Origin: Heloderma charlesbogerti
Taxonomy: Eukaryota > Chordata > Lepidosauria > Squamata > Helodermatidae
DNA: 64,000 bases
Reading direction: 5' to 3'
NCBI GenBank assembly: GCA_026122225.1
Contig: JANEZZ010001492.1
Coordinates: forward strand, 1,629,001 to 1,693,000
Numbering within the stretch: position 1 is the stretch's first letter; the number at the start of each line of letters is the position of its first letter. The notes under the pieces were generated by a model that searched no databases, was not told where the DNA came from, and saw only the letters and a list, made by a program, of their open reading frames with translations. Both the position numbers and the translations under genes were made by a program. Of this stretch, positions 45,850 through 57,309 are shown in pieces.

Positions 45850-46620
45850 GTGGCATAAACGGCGGACGGGAGGCAACATCACCACGACCAGGTTCTTGAC
45901 TTCTCGTTTGTTTGCACATCCGGCCCGACTAAGAGTTCTGGCGACCCCGAAAGCACGCTCACGACTTCGTAACACTTTGGCCAGTCCTGATATTGGGGCG
46001 GGATCGCCACTCTCAGCGAGGCGAGCACCCCCTAAGCGTAACGAACGGCGCCTTCGTCTTTCTTCCTTGTAACAATTCGGGGGGGGGAGGGGCGGCGAGA
46101 GAAGGCAACGGGACTAAAAAGGATGACGCGCCAGTTGCGTGCATCGACTCGGAAACGTCACGCGGAAGGAAAAGGACGCTCATACGCACGAAGCCCGGAA
46201 GTGACGCGCGGGGGCCGTGCGATGTGGGGGGTAATGGCGGCTGCAGATCGGCGCTGTTGAAGTCGCCACCGTCCTTGTAGGTAAGCGGCCTAGTCAGCCA
46301 GTGGCTGTTGCCTTCTCCCCCCTTCCCTGCCCATGTCAAGCGCGGGGGAAGTTTCTTGACCCTCAGGGCCTCGTTTTCTGTGGCGCCGGTCGTGTCCTTC
46401 GTCATAACGTCGCCGTCTCCTCCGGGCTTGGCCAACCGTTCCGTACAGCAGTGGCGTGGAAGGGAAGCGGCGGCGGCGGTGCGGTGCGTGCGCGAGCGCG
46501 AATGCGAGAGTTCTCGCCCTTGTTGAGGTGATTTAGGGGCGGCGCCTGCTGTCCAGGGTGGGAGAGGCGGGTCAGACTTGGGTGCGTTTGAATGTATGGC
46601 GGCAACGTGGGCTGGTGGTC
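45850..46620. promoter_or_regulatory. CpG island promoter, probable TAX1BP1
   Basis: A dense CpG block. It contains an ETS-type site followed by a CRE-like half site (cccggaagtgacgcg, about 46193-46207), acgtcacgcgg (about 46154-46164) and a YY1-type core taatggcggc (about 46233-46242), the usual composition of a TATA-less housekeeping promoter firing to the right. In other amniotes HIBADH is divergent from TAX1BP1, so the gene assignment is by synteny only. Overlapping open frames on both strands here are a by-product of high GC content. Confidence 0.65.
46230..46280 (+). other. Probable 5' noncoding exon 1 (TAX1BP1 by synteny)
   Basis: The sequence ending gtccttgtag at 46280 is followed by gtaagcgg, a strong splice donor on the plus strand, just downstream of ETS and YY1-like motifs. 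A short ATG frame starting in the YY1 motif runs MAADRRC and stops, so the exon is probably untranslated. The 5' boundary is a guess. The next exon, which should carry the start codon, was not found before 64000. Confidence 0.5.
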
Positions 46621-47579
46621 GCGAGGACGGATGAGCCCGGCCGGGAGACGGGTTCCAAGGTTAGGGTGCGATGGAAAATGGCGAAGAAGCAGATGTGGGG
46701 TGGAACTCTGTGTGTGCGTGTTGAGTGCCAGAGACGTATCGAAATGTTCTTTCTGTTTAATGTGGGGTGTTAGTAAGCGGTGGGAGGAGTACGGAGAAGG
46801 ACTAGCTTGGAGAGGTTAAACTGGCGAGAGGGAACGTGCACTGCAGCGAGCGAGCACGGGGACGGCGAGAGAGCAGGTGAACCTACTTGGAAGGAGAGTG
46901 GGCCCTGTGTAGGCTTGTACCGCAAATGTAGTGTTGCGGGGGGGTGGGTGTGTGTGTCAAGTGCTCCCCCCTCCCCCGCCACTGAAACAATTTAGGAGAA
47001 AAAAGGGAAAAAATAACCTTGCAACTGGGTAGAGGCTTTTCTCTTTCTCGTAATAACAGCAAGTCTTTACAGCAAACAGACAGAGAGGAACTAAACGGGT
47101 GTGGTCTGTCTCCCCTTGGTAATGCTATTGTCTTGGCTATAGTACAGCTTTGCCTTTAAAATCAGCACATTGTGAGGTTTGTAAACAAGCTGCTTTCTCA
47201 GTCCCAACTACTTCCACTTTTGGTAGCTTTCACTGCTTGCAAATTGTAGATGGGTTTTTGTACTTAAAACACAACAGTAACTTGTGGCTACTGTTTGCTC
47301 ATAAGTATCAGTGCTTCGTAGATGACCTTTCCAGATGCACACAGCAGCAACTTTTCCTTGTTGGAATGGGTTTGATCTATTCTGGGAGGAGAGAGGTGAG
47401 GTGTGTGTATGTGTGATGTTATACCCTTAAATTACAAATTGTAATTTGTAACTGTACATCTGTATGCATATTCTCCTTGGATTAAGCAACTATTGAAGCT
47501 TCATGATTGTTATATCAGTGGGTGGAGTGTGTTTTTAAAGCTAGTTCTTATGTATATATTAGATGAACTAATTTTGGTA

Positions 47580-47660
47580 AGTTATTTATTCATTTATTTC
47601 ATTTCTGTACTACCCAATAACTGAAGCTGACTGGGCAGTTCACAAAAATTATTTATAAAC
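47580..47660 (-). mobile_element. L2 3' end fragment
   Basis: gttatttattcatttatttc then tgtactacccaataactgaa and gactgggcagttcacaaaaa, the reverse of the L2 3' UTR found at 53790-53850. Confidence 0.7.
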
Positions 47661-47857
47661 ATCTTTTGTTACAAAGTTGATTTTGAGTGAACTTGAGGAA
47701 TATTCCTCTTCAATGCTGCTATTTGCAATGGAAACCAAAAGAGTACATTTATTATGGTTCTACCTAAGGGGATAGCAATAATCAATGGCATACATTTATT
47801 CCTGGATATGAAATATATAGAAAGTAGGCTGCCTTGTTGGTGCTTTTCCAAGAGCAT

Positions 47858-47990
47858 TAAGAACATAAGAGGAGCCATACTGAATCAAACTAAAGGCCTA
47901 TCTACTCCAGCATTCTGTTCAGGCATTGTCCAACCAGTGCCTGTGGGAAGCCCACAAGTAGGGCATGAGTGCAATGAATTTCCCACTGGA
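47858..47990 (-). mobile_element. CR1 LINE 3' tail
   Basis: aagaacataagaggagccat, then ctactccagcattctgttca and aagcccacaagtagggcatg. Confidence 0.75.
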
Positions 47991-48036
47991 TTTCGTTGAA
48001 TGGAATAAATCTTAAAGCATAGTAGAAACACAGTCA

Positions 48037-48138
48037 AGCTGCAGCCCTATACACAATTACTTGGTAATAAGTCCCATTGAGCTCCATGGGACTTCTTTCT
48101 GAGTAAACATGTACTGGATTGTGTTGTCAGTCACACTG
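48037..48138. repeat. AATCCTATGCA palindromic repeat
   Basis: ctgcagccctatacacaatt, ggtaataagtcccattgagc with mirror catgggacttctttctgagt. Confidence 0.6.
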
Positions 48139-48532
48139 AATACCAAAACCAAAAAAGTAATATAATGCTGAGGGCATGTTATCCACTCCTGACCAATGTT
48201 ATAATGATGAGCTTGACATGGGGGAAAAATCTGGGGGCTTCAACTATCTTCACATTGGCTGGAAAATATACATTCAGGCCATGAAGTGATATGAAATATC
48301 TCAATATGATAAACAATTATACCTTGCAATGATTGGTCATGGAGATGACAAGGAGAGAACCTGGATAGATTTGTATTGTTGACAAACAGCTTTTTTGTGA
48401 CTAACACCATACAATTGAACATATGAGTGCCTAGTAAGCTTAATAAGGCTACATTTAATTGTAGAATAGAGAATATCCCAAAAATCAGGTGGTCCTTCAG
48501 ATGCCCTAGTCTCAAAAAATTAAGGGCTTTAG

Positions 48533-48625
48533 GCTGCAGTCTTATGTTCACTTATCTGGGACTAAGCCTCATTGAATTCAGTATACTTACTCTTAAATAG
48601 ACATACGATTGCACTGCTAATGCCA
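48533..48625. repeat. AATCCTATGCA palindromic repeat (decayed)
   Basis: aggctgcagtcttatgttca, gggactaagcctcattgaat and end gacatacgattgcactgc. Confidence 0.55.
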
Positions 48626-49111
48626 TAAACCAGCATTTTGAACTGTTTTTTGAAACAAACTGGTTGTATTTATTAGAATAATGTATTTATTACGGCCAAT
48701 TAACACTTCCAGTTTAATGTGCAAGTTTCTGAAGTGTGTCAAAACCTTCCTTAGGCTGGATGCTGCCAGAATTTGTTACAAAAGTAAAAATATGTTTCAT
48801 ATTGAAGACATGATGTTAAAGCATTTGTCTGCAGACTGTTCCAGTTTTAAGATAATGGCAGAAATTCTTGCAGGGTCTAATCAGGTTAGAACATTGCCTT
48901 GGGTTAGGGCCTTGAATGGCATAGCTATATACTGGGATAAGGAAGCAACTGAAACATTTTTGAAAATATAAAAACAAGTTGTAAACCATGTCCTTTGCTG
49001 GCATGATACAGCAGACATTATAGAGTCTGCTGATATGAAAAACAGTTTTTTTAAAAAAGAATCCTATCTGGCTTGTTCGTTCTTCCACTAAACTCCTATA
49101 AAACAAGAATC

Positions 49112-50460
49112 ATATGGCACACTAGATGAACAGATTTACTGTAGTATAAGCTTTCATGGACTAGGACCCACTTCAGACACATGAAGTATTATCTTTTGGT
49201 ATACATACACATGGGTATATTGTAGTCAATGGAGCCAAAATGCCATGAAATATAAAGGCTGTGGTGTATGAGAATTTTATGCAAATGTTCAAATAAAACA
49301 AAGTAATCACAGTGGCCAGTCATAAGTTATGCTAATTAAACCTATAGTGCAAGAGAAAGCCTGGTCTTGATTGAGGCCTAAATAAATAGAATCAAACTTG
49401 CTGAGGAAGTTTAATCTTTCAGTTTCACACTAGAAACTCCCTTTAAATGTTTTGTTTTTGTTTTGAAGAATAATGATTTTCAGGTTATTGGCAATGTGTC
49501 TGGGAAGACTTAAGTGTTCTCTCATTGCTTTGTGAATGATGCCATTTCTGATGTCAGATTTCTGTCAATCTATTACTTTGTGTAGGGACTACACTATTTG
49601 TCCGATGTAGAAAATAGAAGTTGGTACCATTGTGGGTAGTGGATGGCATCTATTACATTGGAAGATGATCAGGTGAATGAGTCCCTCTTATTGGTGATGT
49701 TGTCTGGAAAAATATGGTAACAGAATTGGCACTGGATATGTGGACAGGGCCTACTCCATGAGTCTATATGTCCTCTAGATGGCTTACGTATTGCTGCTGA
49801 GTAGCTGTTCTAGATCAGAGGGGCTGTAGCTTGTTGATTCTCTGAAGTGGTTTAGCTGGCAGCTCTAGGTGATAACAAACAATGTCTGTCTCTTTCTCCT
49901 CTGATCTGGCCTGTATTAGGCCCATTCAGAGTGTAAGTCTAATTTTATCAATTTATTTCTTCACTTCATTGGGTAGTTATTATAGTTCTAAGAATCCTAT
50001 AAAGCCTTCCAATGTGAGTCTCTGTCTGAGGAACTGGAACAAATATGGCTGTATTCAGGCTTGGCTCTAGTTAATGGATCATGTCTTGTAGCTGGATATG
50101 AATAGTGTCAGTTTGATTTCTCTATGTAAGGTAGTATTTCAAATGACTATTACATAGCTGTACTGTGGTGTCCAGAAAGTGAACGTTCTGCATGGTCTGG
50201 TCCAGTTGACGGTAGGATGGAAACCATTGAAGTATTGGTAGGATATCATAAAGCTCTCCTTCCTGTGCATCCAAATGCTACAAGATACCTTGGGTAACGG
50301 GGAGATTTTTTGGTTACTAGAGCTGAGGAAGCATTCCTTTAAGTTAGGCATGAGTATGCTGACATACTAGTATGGATCCATGTGGGTACCTGTTCTAGTG
50401 CCATCAACTTGAAGGTATATCAGCAAACCTGAAATAGTTGTAGGTGAGAACAATGTAACA
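49112..50460 (-). mobile_element. Decayed Penelope-like retroelement
   Basis: A minus-strand remnant recognised from residual coding matches. At 50351-50139 the frame contains FHPTVNWTRPCRTF, corresponding to the last reverse transcriptase blocks just before the FLD motif. Further left the sequence fits the long RT to endonuclease linker (49860-50130) and the C-terminal endonuclease region (49480-49640), ending with a 3' segment aagctttcatggactaggac near 49150. All frames are broken. Penelope-like elements carry an RT related to telomerase and, usually, a GIY-YIG endonuclease; the GIY-YIG motif itself is too decayed to read. Family assignment is by resemblance to reptile copies. Confidence 0.6.
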
Positions 50461-50477
50461 AATCTGCATGGCCGGAT

Positions 50478-50530
50478 GTTATGTAGTAACGGGGACAATA
50501 TTCCTGTTATGTAGTAACGGGGACAATAAT
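50478..50530 (+). repeat. Tandem duplication
   Basis: gttatgtagtaacggggaca followed by ata occurs twice back to back (about 50478 and 50506), without decay between copies, so it is recent. Confidence 0.85.
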
Positions 50531-50559
50531 TTGTGCCTTAGCTTGTGAGGGATGTTGGC

Positions 50560-50890
50560 ATGTGGAGTCTCTGGCCTGTTTCATCACTGTGTCTTGTTTA
50601 AGGCATGGTGCGTGCTGGGCACCATTTACCTAATTACCTGCCTGGGCAAGGCTTGCTATGTCATCCATACCTGGCTGGGATGTCTTGTTTGAGGGGCAAA
50701 CTCAGCCCATGGGCTACTTGAGGGTTGTTTCCCCCCTCAAACAAGCTATACCACCTGGGTTCAGATGACACAACAAGCTGTACTTGGCATGTAATTAAGC
50801 AAATAGCATCCGGCACTCACCTCAGCTTAAACAAGCCACCATCGCTTGTTTAAGCCATAGTGAGCATGCGAACTGGGTCTGTGTGTCATG
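50560..50890. mobile_element. Palindromic MITE-like sequence
   Basis: Contains inverted segments tcttgtttgaggggcaaact / cccccctcaaacaagc and cagcttaaacaagcca / gcttgtttaagccatag, and ends gcatgcgaactgggt, similar to GGTTCRCAYGA-type ends. Boundaries unclear. Confidence 0.45.
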
Positions 50891-51011
50891 GTTGTTAGAA
50901 TAGTATTATGTAAGAGATTGAAAATGAATTATAGTTTGCTTAGAATCTTGTGTGTCCCACAAATAATTTGACTGCTGGTAGCATAGGGCCTCAGATGAAG
51001 TTTATAAACAT

Positions 51012-51827
51012 TAGGCCTGTGCACCACTTCAGCCCGAGGCCCAAACCCCGAGTCAAAGCAGGCCGCTTTGGGCTCCTTTGTGCCCCTTCTGAGGCGAAGT
51101 GGAGGGGGCACGAAGCGGCCTGCAGTGGGTCGGGGGCTCACCGAAGCTCTGTGCACTTTGGAGCTTCTGCCCCTGGCCCAGCCACCCTGGCGCCTCCAGG
51201 TCTTTACCTGAGCTGCCTTCTCTGCTGCCACTGCTTCTGCCACTGCCACCTTCTCCTCACCACTCCGCCACTGCCTTCCTTGCCTTCTCTGCTGCCCTGC
51301 CGCAGCCGCCTTCTCTGCTGCTGCGCTGCCGCCGCCCTGTCTTCACTGCCACTGTGCCATTTTCGACGCCTGCCACTGCTATCTCCTGAGGCCTGGACAC
51401 ATGGTGACTCTTCTTCCAGGGAGTCACCATTTTTAAAATGGCAACTTCCTGGAACTTCCAGGAGGTTGCCATTTTAAAAATGGCGACTCCCTGGAATAAG
51501 ACCAGTTGCCCATGTCCAGGCCTCAGGAGATGGCGGCGGTGAAGACAGCAGCAGTGGGTGGCGGCAGCGCAATGGAGAAGGCGGTGGTGCGGTGGCAGAG
51601 AAGGTGGCGGCAGCAGCAGAGGAGGAGGTGGCCCAGGTAAGGAGCTGGGCAGTTGCGTGGAGGCTTCAGGGGGGACCCAAAGCAGGGTTCACCATCCAAA
51701 CCCCATTTCGGATTCGAGGTTGAGGTGGGTCGAGGCCCCCCCTGAATCTGCCCGAGCCGGATTGGGCCCGCCTCAAAAGCTGCAAAGCAGCTTCTGAGTC
51801 AGATCAGGGAGTCCCTGCACAGCCCTA
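51012..51827. mobile_element. hAT-type MITE with long central hairpin
   Basis: Terminal inverted repeats taggcctgtgca and tgcacagcccta. The flanks are ATAAACAT (51004-51011) and ATAAACAG (51828-51835), an 8-bp duplication with one mismatch. The centre (51381-51531) is a 150-nt hairpin: outer arms atctcctgaggcctggacac and its complement, inner arms ccagggagtcaccattttta and its complement. GC-rich arms with many tgccactgc / gcggcagcag repeats explain the long open frames over this region, which are not genes. Confidence 0.82.
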
Positions 51828-52437
51828 ATAAACAGTGCTAATGTGAAAGTGCTGGTGCCCCAAACAATGAGTCAGCAAGTTACGCAGTTTGAGCCTTTTG
51901 GGTAAATATTGAGGCTTCTGGGGCATGTCTGTGCAGATTTGCTCCTGTACATTTATAACTTCATGAAGTTATGTAACCTTTTTGGTATTCCTCGGAATCT
52001 GTGGATGTTGGCCTGTAAAATATGGTGGAGAACTGTCGCCAAGCCTCCAGCATGTAGACCAACTAGCTAATAATAGCTCCTCATTTGTCAGCCTGATTAT
52101 GATGACAAGAGATGGTGTCATGTTCTGCATGGTTGAGATTGTGGCAAGCAGGGTTGTTTGCTGATGGCCTGGACACAATGGCACAAACACTCAGTAAAAA
52201 TTCAGTGTGGTATTGTAACCATCAGGAAGGAGTCTCATTAAAAAAAATCTGTTAAGCTCCCATAAAATCTCTCTACCCACTGAGCTCAATAGCCCTCATT
52301 CCCCCAGTTATACTGCATATACGACACCCCTGTACTCTGCATTGCTTAGCATAGGAATAACTGCTATAATATTTTTTTTACTTGTAATAGCTAGGATAGA
52401 TTATTACAACGTCCATTTCACACATGCATTCAAAGTG

Positions 52438-52479
52438 GGCTGGTTTGCATGATCAAACTGCCTATGGTGGCTTATTTAA
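52438..52479 (+). mobile_element. Fragment of a GGTTTGCATGA MITE
   Basis: ctggtttgcatgatcaaact, then ggtggcttatttaagccata. Matches the ends at 61993 and 20502; abuts the L2 that follows. Confidence 0.55.
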
Positions 52480-53860
52480 GCCATAGGGAGAGGGACAGGG
52501 GGCGTGTGACCCTGTTGATTCTTCTGGACTTCTCAGCGGCTTTCGATATCATCGACCATGGTATCCTTCTGGATAGGTTGTCTGGGTTGGGAGTTGGAGG
52601 CACTGCACTACAGTGGTTCCGCTCTTACCTGGATGGCCGATTCCAGAAGGTGGTGCTGGGGGATTATTGCTCTGTGCCATGGCAATTGTGCCATGGGGTT
52701 CCACAGGGCTCTATTTTATCCCCCATGCTGTTTAACATCTACATGAAACCACTGGGGGAGGTTATCCGGAGGTGTGGGCTGAGGTGCCATCAATATGCGG
52801 ATGACACCCAGCTCTACCTCTCTTTCTCATCAAACCCAGGCGAGGCAGTGGCTGTTCTGAATCAGTGCCTGGGTACGGTAATGGACTGGATGAGGGCCAA
52901 TAAACTGAAACTCAATCCAGACAAGATGGAGGTACTGTTAGTGGGTGGTTCGTCTGCCCGGCTAGGTGATATTCAACCTGTTCTGGAGGGGGTTGCCCTC
53001 CTCCTAAAGGATCACGTTCGTAGTTTGGGGGTGCTCTTGGATCCACAACTGTCACTTGAGGGGGCATTCAGTGGCACGGAGCACTTTTTATCAGCTTAGG
53101 CTGGTATACCAACTATGCCCTTATCTGGACAGAGATAGCCTAGCTACAGTTATCCATGCTCTGATAACTTCTCGTCTGGATTACTGCAATGCATTGTACA
53201 TGGGGCTGCCTTTGAAAACAGTCCGGAAACTTCAGCTGGTCCAAAATAGGGCAGCAAGATTGTTAACAGGGACTGGCCAGTGAGCTCATATTATGCCCAT
53301 ATTTTTTCAGCTGCACTGGCTGCCAGTCCATTTCCAGGCCCTATTCAAAGTGCTGGTATTGACTTTTAAAGCCCTTAACGGCTTGGGGCCAGGTTATCTG
53401 AAGGATCGCCTCCTCCCATATGTGCCTGCCCGGACCTTAAGATCATTCTCAGCAGCCCTTCTCCGTGTGCCCCTGCCAAAGGAAGTGAGGCGGTTGGCTA
53501 CTAGGAGGAGGGCTTTTTCTGCTGTGGTACCCTGGCTGTGGAATGAGCTCCCTAGTGAGGTTCACCTGGCACCTACATTGTATTCCTTTCGGCGCCAGGT
53601 GAAAACCTTTTTAGTTTCCCAGGCATTTTAGCATTTCAGCTTTCTAGACTTTTAGCTTTGCTGTTTTAAATCTGTATTTTAAACTCCTGCACTGCTGCTA
53701 GGTTTTATTGTGGTTGTATTATTATATTGTAGTTTTAATGTTCTATATATTTTAAATTGTTTTATTGTGTGCCGTGTCGTTTTAATTCTTGTGAACCGCC
53801 CAGAGAGCTTCGGCTGTTGGGCAGTATAGAAATGAATGAATGAATGAATGAATGAAATGT
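52480..53860 (+). mobile_element. 5'-truncated L2 LINE
   Basis: Starts inside the reverse transcriptase and runs to the 3' end with (GAAT)n at 53830-53856. Frame 1 (to 53099) holds [29 protein letters not shown], the catalytic YADDTQLYLSF and LKLNPDKMEVLLVGG. After a frameshift near 53060-53080, [17 protein letters not shown] follows (to 53281, stop TGA), then [17 protein letters not shown] and FSAVVPWLWNELPSE to 53631. The 3' UTR has cccagagagcttcggctgtt. It is a different L2 subfamily from 21651-24990. Only one frameshift and one stop break the remaining ORF, so it is fairly young. Confidence 0.92.
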
Positions 53861-54404
53861 AAGGCAAACCACAGCAGGCTTCTGAAAACTCTGCACCTGG
53901 TTTATAGGTGTTGGCCAGCCTCCATTGTGGCATGACACAACAGATTCAGATCAGAGCTTGGGCCAAGAGTTAGCTGGCTAAGTCCAAGACACAGACATGC
54001 CTACTTTTAGTAGAAAAGACATGGATATAACACAATGCTATGCGGTATGGGCAGAGCTACAGACCCATATTTCTTGTCAATCCCTTACACAACCTTGCTG
54101 CCAGCCTTCCCAGTGATATCCCTGGGGCCCCTTTTCCTCCATTCATGCTCAGTAAAAAAAACCCTTAATATTCATGACTAGCAAAGTAATTTTGAATATA
54201 TTGACCATATTAATTTCATGATCCTGCTATATGTATAAGGGAAAATACTATAAAGAAGGTGTTGAAGAAGACAGTGTACACTTAAACTGTCCAACTTAAA
54301 ATTTAAAAACATAAAACATAACTTGAGATACCTGGAATATTCACAGCACCCAAATAAAGAAAAACTGAAGTAATTCAGTCTTAAAAATCAAGATGTTAAC
54401 CAAG

Positions 54405-54757
54405 TTAACATTAGGAGGAGGGCTGTTTCTGCTGTGGCACCCCAGCTCTGGAATGAGCTCCCTGGTGAGGTTCGCCTGGCGCCTACATTGTGTTCATTTT
54501 GGCGCCAGGTGAAGACCTTTTTATTTTCCCAGGCATTTGAGCTTTCTAAACTTTTAGCTTTGCTGTTTTAAATCTGTAATTTAAACTCCTGCACTGCTGC
54601 TAGGTTTTACTGTGGTTGTATTGTTATATTGTGGTTTTAATGTTCTATATATTTTAAATTGTTTTATTGTGTACTATTTGGTTTTAATTTTTGTTAACCA
54701 CCCAGAGAGCTTCGGCTATTGGGCGGTATAGAAATGGAATGAATGAATGAATAGTGG
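54405..54757 (+). mobile_element. L2 LINE 3' fragment
   Basis: Nearly the same sequence as 53500-53856 (aggagggctgtttctgctgt; ctggaatgagctccctggtg; gagcttcggctattgggcgg) ending in GAATGAATGAAT. A second insertion of the same subfamily less than 1 kb away. Confidence 0.9.
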
Positions 54758-54944
54758 GCTGTGGTGCAGGCAGGTATTTTGAATATTCAGCGCCTGGCTT
54801 GGCTTGTGTTGTGTGAAGCTGGGTGGTGGGGTTTGAGTGAAGGTTAAACAACCCTCACATAACCCAACAACAGACCAACTATTGGATTCTGCCCAAATTT
54901 TTATTAATTCATTATGAGCAGTTACCCTTAATTAGGAGGAAGAT

Positions 54945-55495
54945 GTAGAATATAAGAAACCTGTTGGATCAAACCAAAGGTAGTTGCATTCTGTTTCCCA
55001 TAGTGCACCACCAGTGCCTTCAGGGAGCCCAGAATCTGATGTTCCTACTACCTAACAACTGGTGTTCAGTGGCAAGCTGGCTCTGAATGTGGAGTTTTCA
55101 AAAAGGCCTTATGACAAATAGCCATTGATAAACCTAATCTCCATACACTTGTCATCTCCTTTTAAAGCTATCTGGGCCACTGGCCATGACCACATTTGGC
55201 AGCAAATTCTATCCATTATTTATACACTCTGTGAAGTACTTTCTTTTGTCTGTCCCAAACAATTTTATTAGATGAACCGGAGGTCTCTTGTTACATTTAA
55301 GTTCAACAGTATTTGTTGTCCATTCAACCAACTTGGAAATATTCAGTTCCTTTTGGAACACTTCACAGTCTGAGTTTTCATAATCCTGAATAATTAGATG
55401 TCATCTGCACATCTGGCAACTTCACTACTTGCATCCAATGCTAGATCATTTATGACAACTTTAAATAGCACCAGTCCCAATACAGATTCTTGGGG
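54945..55495 (-). mobile_element. CR1 LINE fragment (decayed)
   Basis: agaatataagaaacctgttg gatcaaacc at the 3' end, then ctgtgaagtactttcttttg tctgtccc and tcttgttacatttaag, matching the order of 1-590. The distal part (55380-55495) includes gatgtcatctgcacatctg and tttatgacaactttaaatag. Confidence 0.65.
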
Positions 55496-55832
55496 TGACT
55501 CCAGTGTGGAGATATGAAGGCCCAGAACAAAACCGGAACAATTCAGACCCCCTATTTTTCCACCTCTTTTTTTCCCCTGAGGACTGGTTTTGTTTTGAAA
55601 AATTGAACAGCTTTGATTATGAAATATTTTCTTTAGAATTTAAGAACAAGAATTTATATATTGTTATCCAGCCTTTTGTTTTTATTGTTGTTCAGTCGTG
55701 ACCCCATGGATCATAGCACTCCAGGCCTTCCTGTCCTCCGCTCTTTCCCAGAGTGTGCTCAAGTTCATATTCATTGCATCAGTGATGCTATCTAGCCATC
55801 TCATCCTCTGCCGTCCCCTTCTCCTTTTGCCT

Positions 55833-56345
55833 TCAGTCTTTCCCAGCATCAAGAAAATAAAAATCTGTCACTGCTTCCATTTCTTCCCCTTCTATATGCC
55901 AGGAAGTGATGGGGCCAGATGCCATGATCTTCGGTTTTTTAATGTTGAGTTTCAAACCAGCTTTTGCACTCTCCTCTTTCACCCTCAACAAGAGGCTCTT
56001 GAGATCCTCTTCGCTTTTTGCCATTAGGGTGGTATCATCTGCATATCGGAGGTTGTTGATAATTCTCCCAGCAATCTTAATTCCGACCTGTGATTCATCC
56101 AACCTGGCGTTTCTCATGATGTACTCTGCATATAAATTAAATAAGCAGGGTGACAATATACAGCTTTGTCGTACTCCTTTACCAATTTGGAACCAGTCGG
56201 TTATTCCTTGTCTGGTTCTTACTATTGCTTCTTGACCCTCGTACAGGTTTCTCAGGAGACAGGTAAGGTGGTCTGGTACTCCCATCTCTTTAAGAATTTG
56301 CCAGTTTGTTGTGATCCACACACTCAAAGGCTTTAGTGTAGTCAA
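55833..56345 (-). pseudogene. BovB reverse transcriptase, YADD part (broken)
   Basis: Continues in the other frame with WQILKEMGVPDHLTCLLRNL, VRQSCILSPCLFNLYAEYI, the catalytic NLRYADDTTLMAKSEEDL and KLNIKKPKIM. It ends a little before the thumb region in normal copies. Confidence 0.9.
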
Positions 56346-57294
56346 TGAAGCAGAAATAGACGTTTTTCTGGAATTCTCTTGCTTTCTCCATGATCCAGCG
56401 AATGTTGGCGATTTGATCTCTAGTTCCTCTGTCTCTTCGAAACCCAGCTTTTACTTCCGGTAGTTCTCGGTTCACATACTGCTGAAGCCTAGCTTGTAGG
56501 ATTTTGAGCATAGCCTTGCTGGCATGTGAAATGAGCGCAATTGTATGGTAGTTTGAACACTCTTTGGCATTGCCCTTCTTTAGAATTGGAATGTAAACTG
56601 ACCTTTTCCAGTCTTGTGGCCACTGTTGAGTGTTCCAAATTTGTTGGCATATTGAGTGCAGCACTTTAACAGCATCATCTTTTAGGATCTTAAATAGCTC
56701 AGCTGGTATACTGTCATCTCCGCTAGCTTTGTTGTTAATCATGCTTCCTAAGGCCCACTTGGCTTCACTCTCTAGGATGTCTGTAAGTTCCGTGACCGCA
56801 CTCTCATGGCTATCAGGGACATGCAGATCTTTCCTGTATAGTTCTTCTGTGTATTCTTTCCACCTCTTCTTAATCTCATCTGCTTCTGTTAGGTCCCTGC
56901 CTTCTTTGTCCTTTATCATGCCCGTCTTTGCACAAAACGTTCCCTTGAGATCTCCGATTTTCTTGAAGAGATCTCTAGTCTTTCCCATTCTGTTGTTTTC
57001 CTCGATTTCTTTGCATTGTTCATTTAAGAAGGCCGCCTTGTCTCTCCTTGCTAATCTCTGGAACTCTGCATTCAGTTGGATATATCTTCCCCTTTCTCCC
57101 TTGCTTTTCACTTCCCTTCTTTCCTCAGCTACTTGTAAAGCCTCATCAGACAGCCACTTTGCTTTCTTGCCTTTCTTTTTCCTTGGGATGGATTTAGTTG
57201 CTGCCTCCTGAACAATGTTACACACCTCTGTCCATAGTTCCTCAGGCACTCTGTCTATCAGGTCTAATCCCTTAAATCTATTCCTCACCTCCAC
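56290..57294 (-). pseudogene. BovB reverse transcriptase, N-terminal part (broken)
   Basis: A 334-codon open frame from the linker to RT block A: LFKKIGDLKGTFCAKTGMI, SIPAELFKILKDDAVKVLH, WPQDWKRSVYIPILKKGN, FRRDRGTRDQIANIRWIM and the catalytic-Asp block CFIDYTKAFECVDHNKL, where a frameshift (about 56300) ends it. Confidence 0.9.
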
Positions 57295-57309
57295 TGTATA
57301 TTCATAAGG

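Larger units (their letters stand above)
30606..45850. other. Intergenic region between two divergent CpG-island promoters
   Basis: About 15 kb with no coding exon that I can support. It is dominated by short interspersed repeats listed separately. Stretches 33500-34655, 36290-36600, 37525-38290, 38420-39990, 43960-45010 and 45115-45525 hold nothing I recognise. Confidence 0.6.

Noticed and set aside
46013..46605. Several overlapping open frames in the second CpG island
   Set aside because: No family motif, both strands open, and the only supported structure is a noncoding exon with a donor at 46281.
50929..51797. Long open frames on both strands (up to 175 codons) rich in Pro, Leu, Ser, Gly
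   Set aside because: They lie within a MITE with terminal repeats, a target duplication and GC-rich trinucleotide repeats; both strands are open and no domain is visible.
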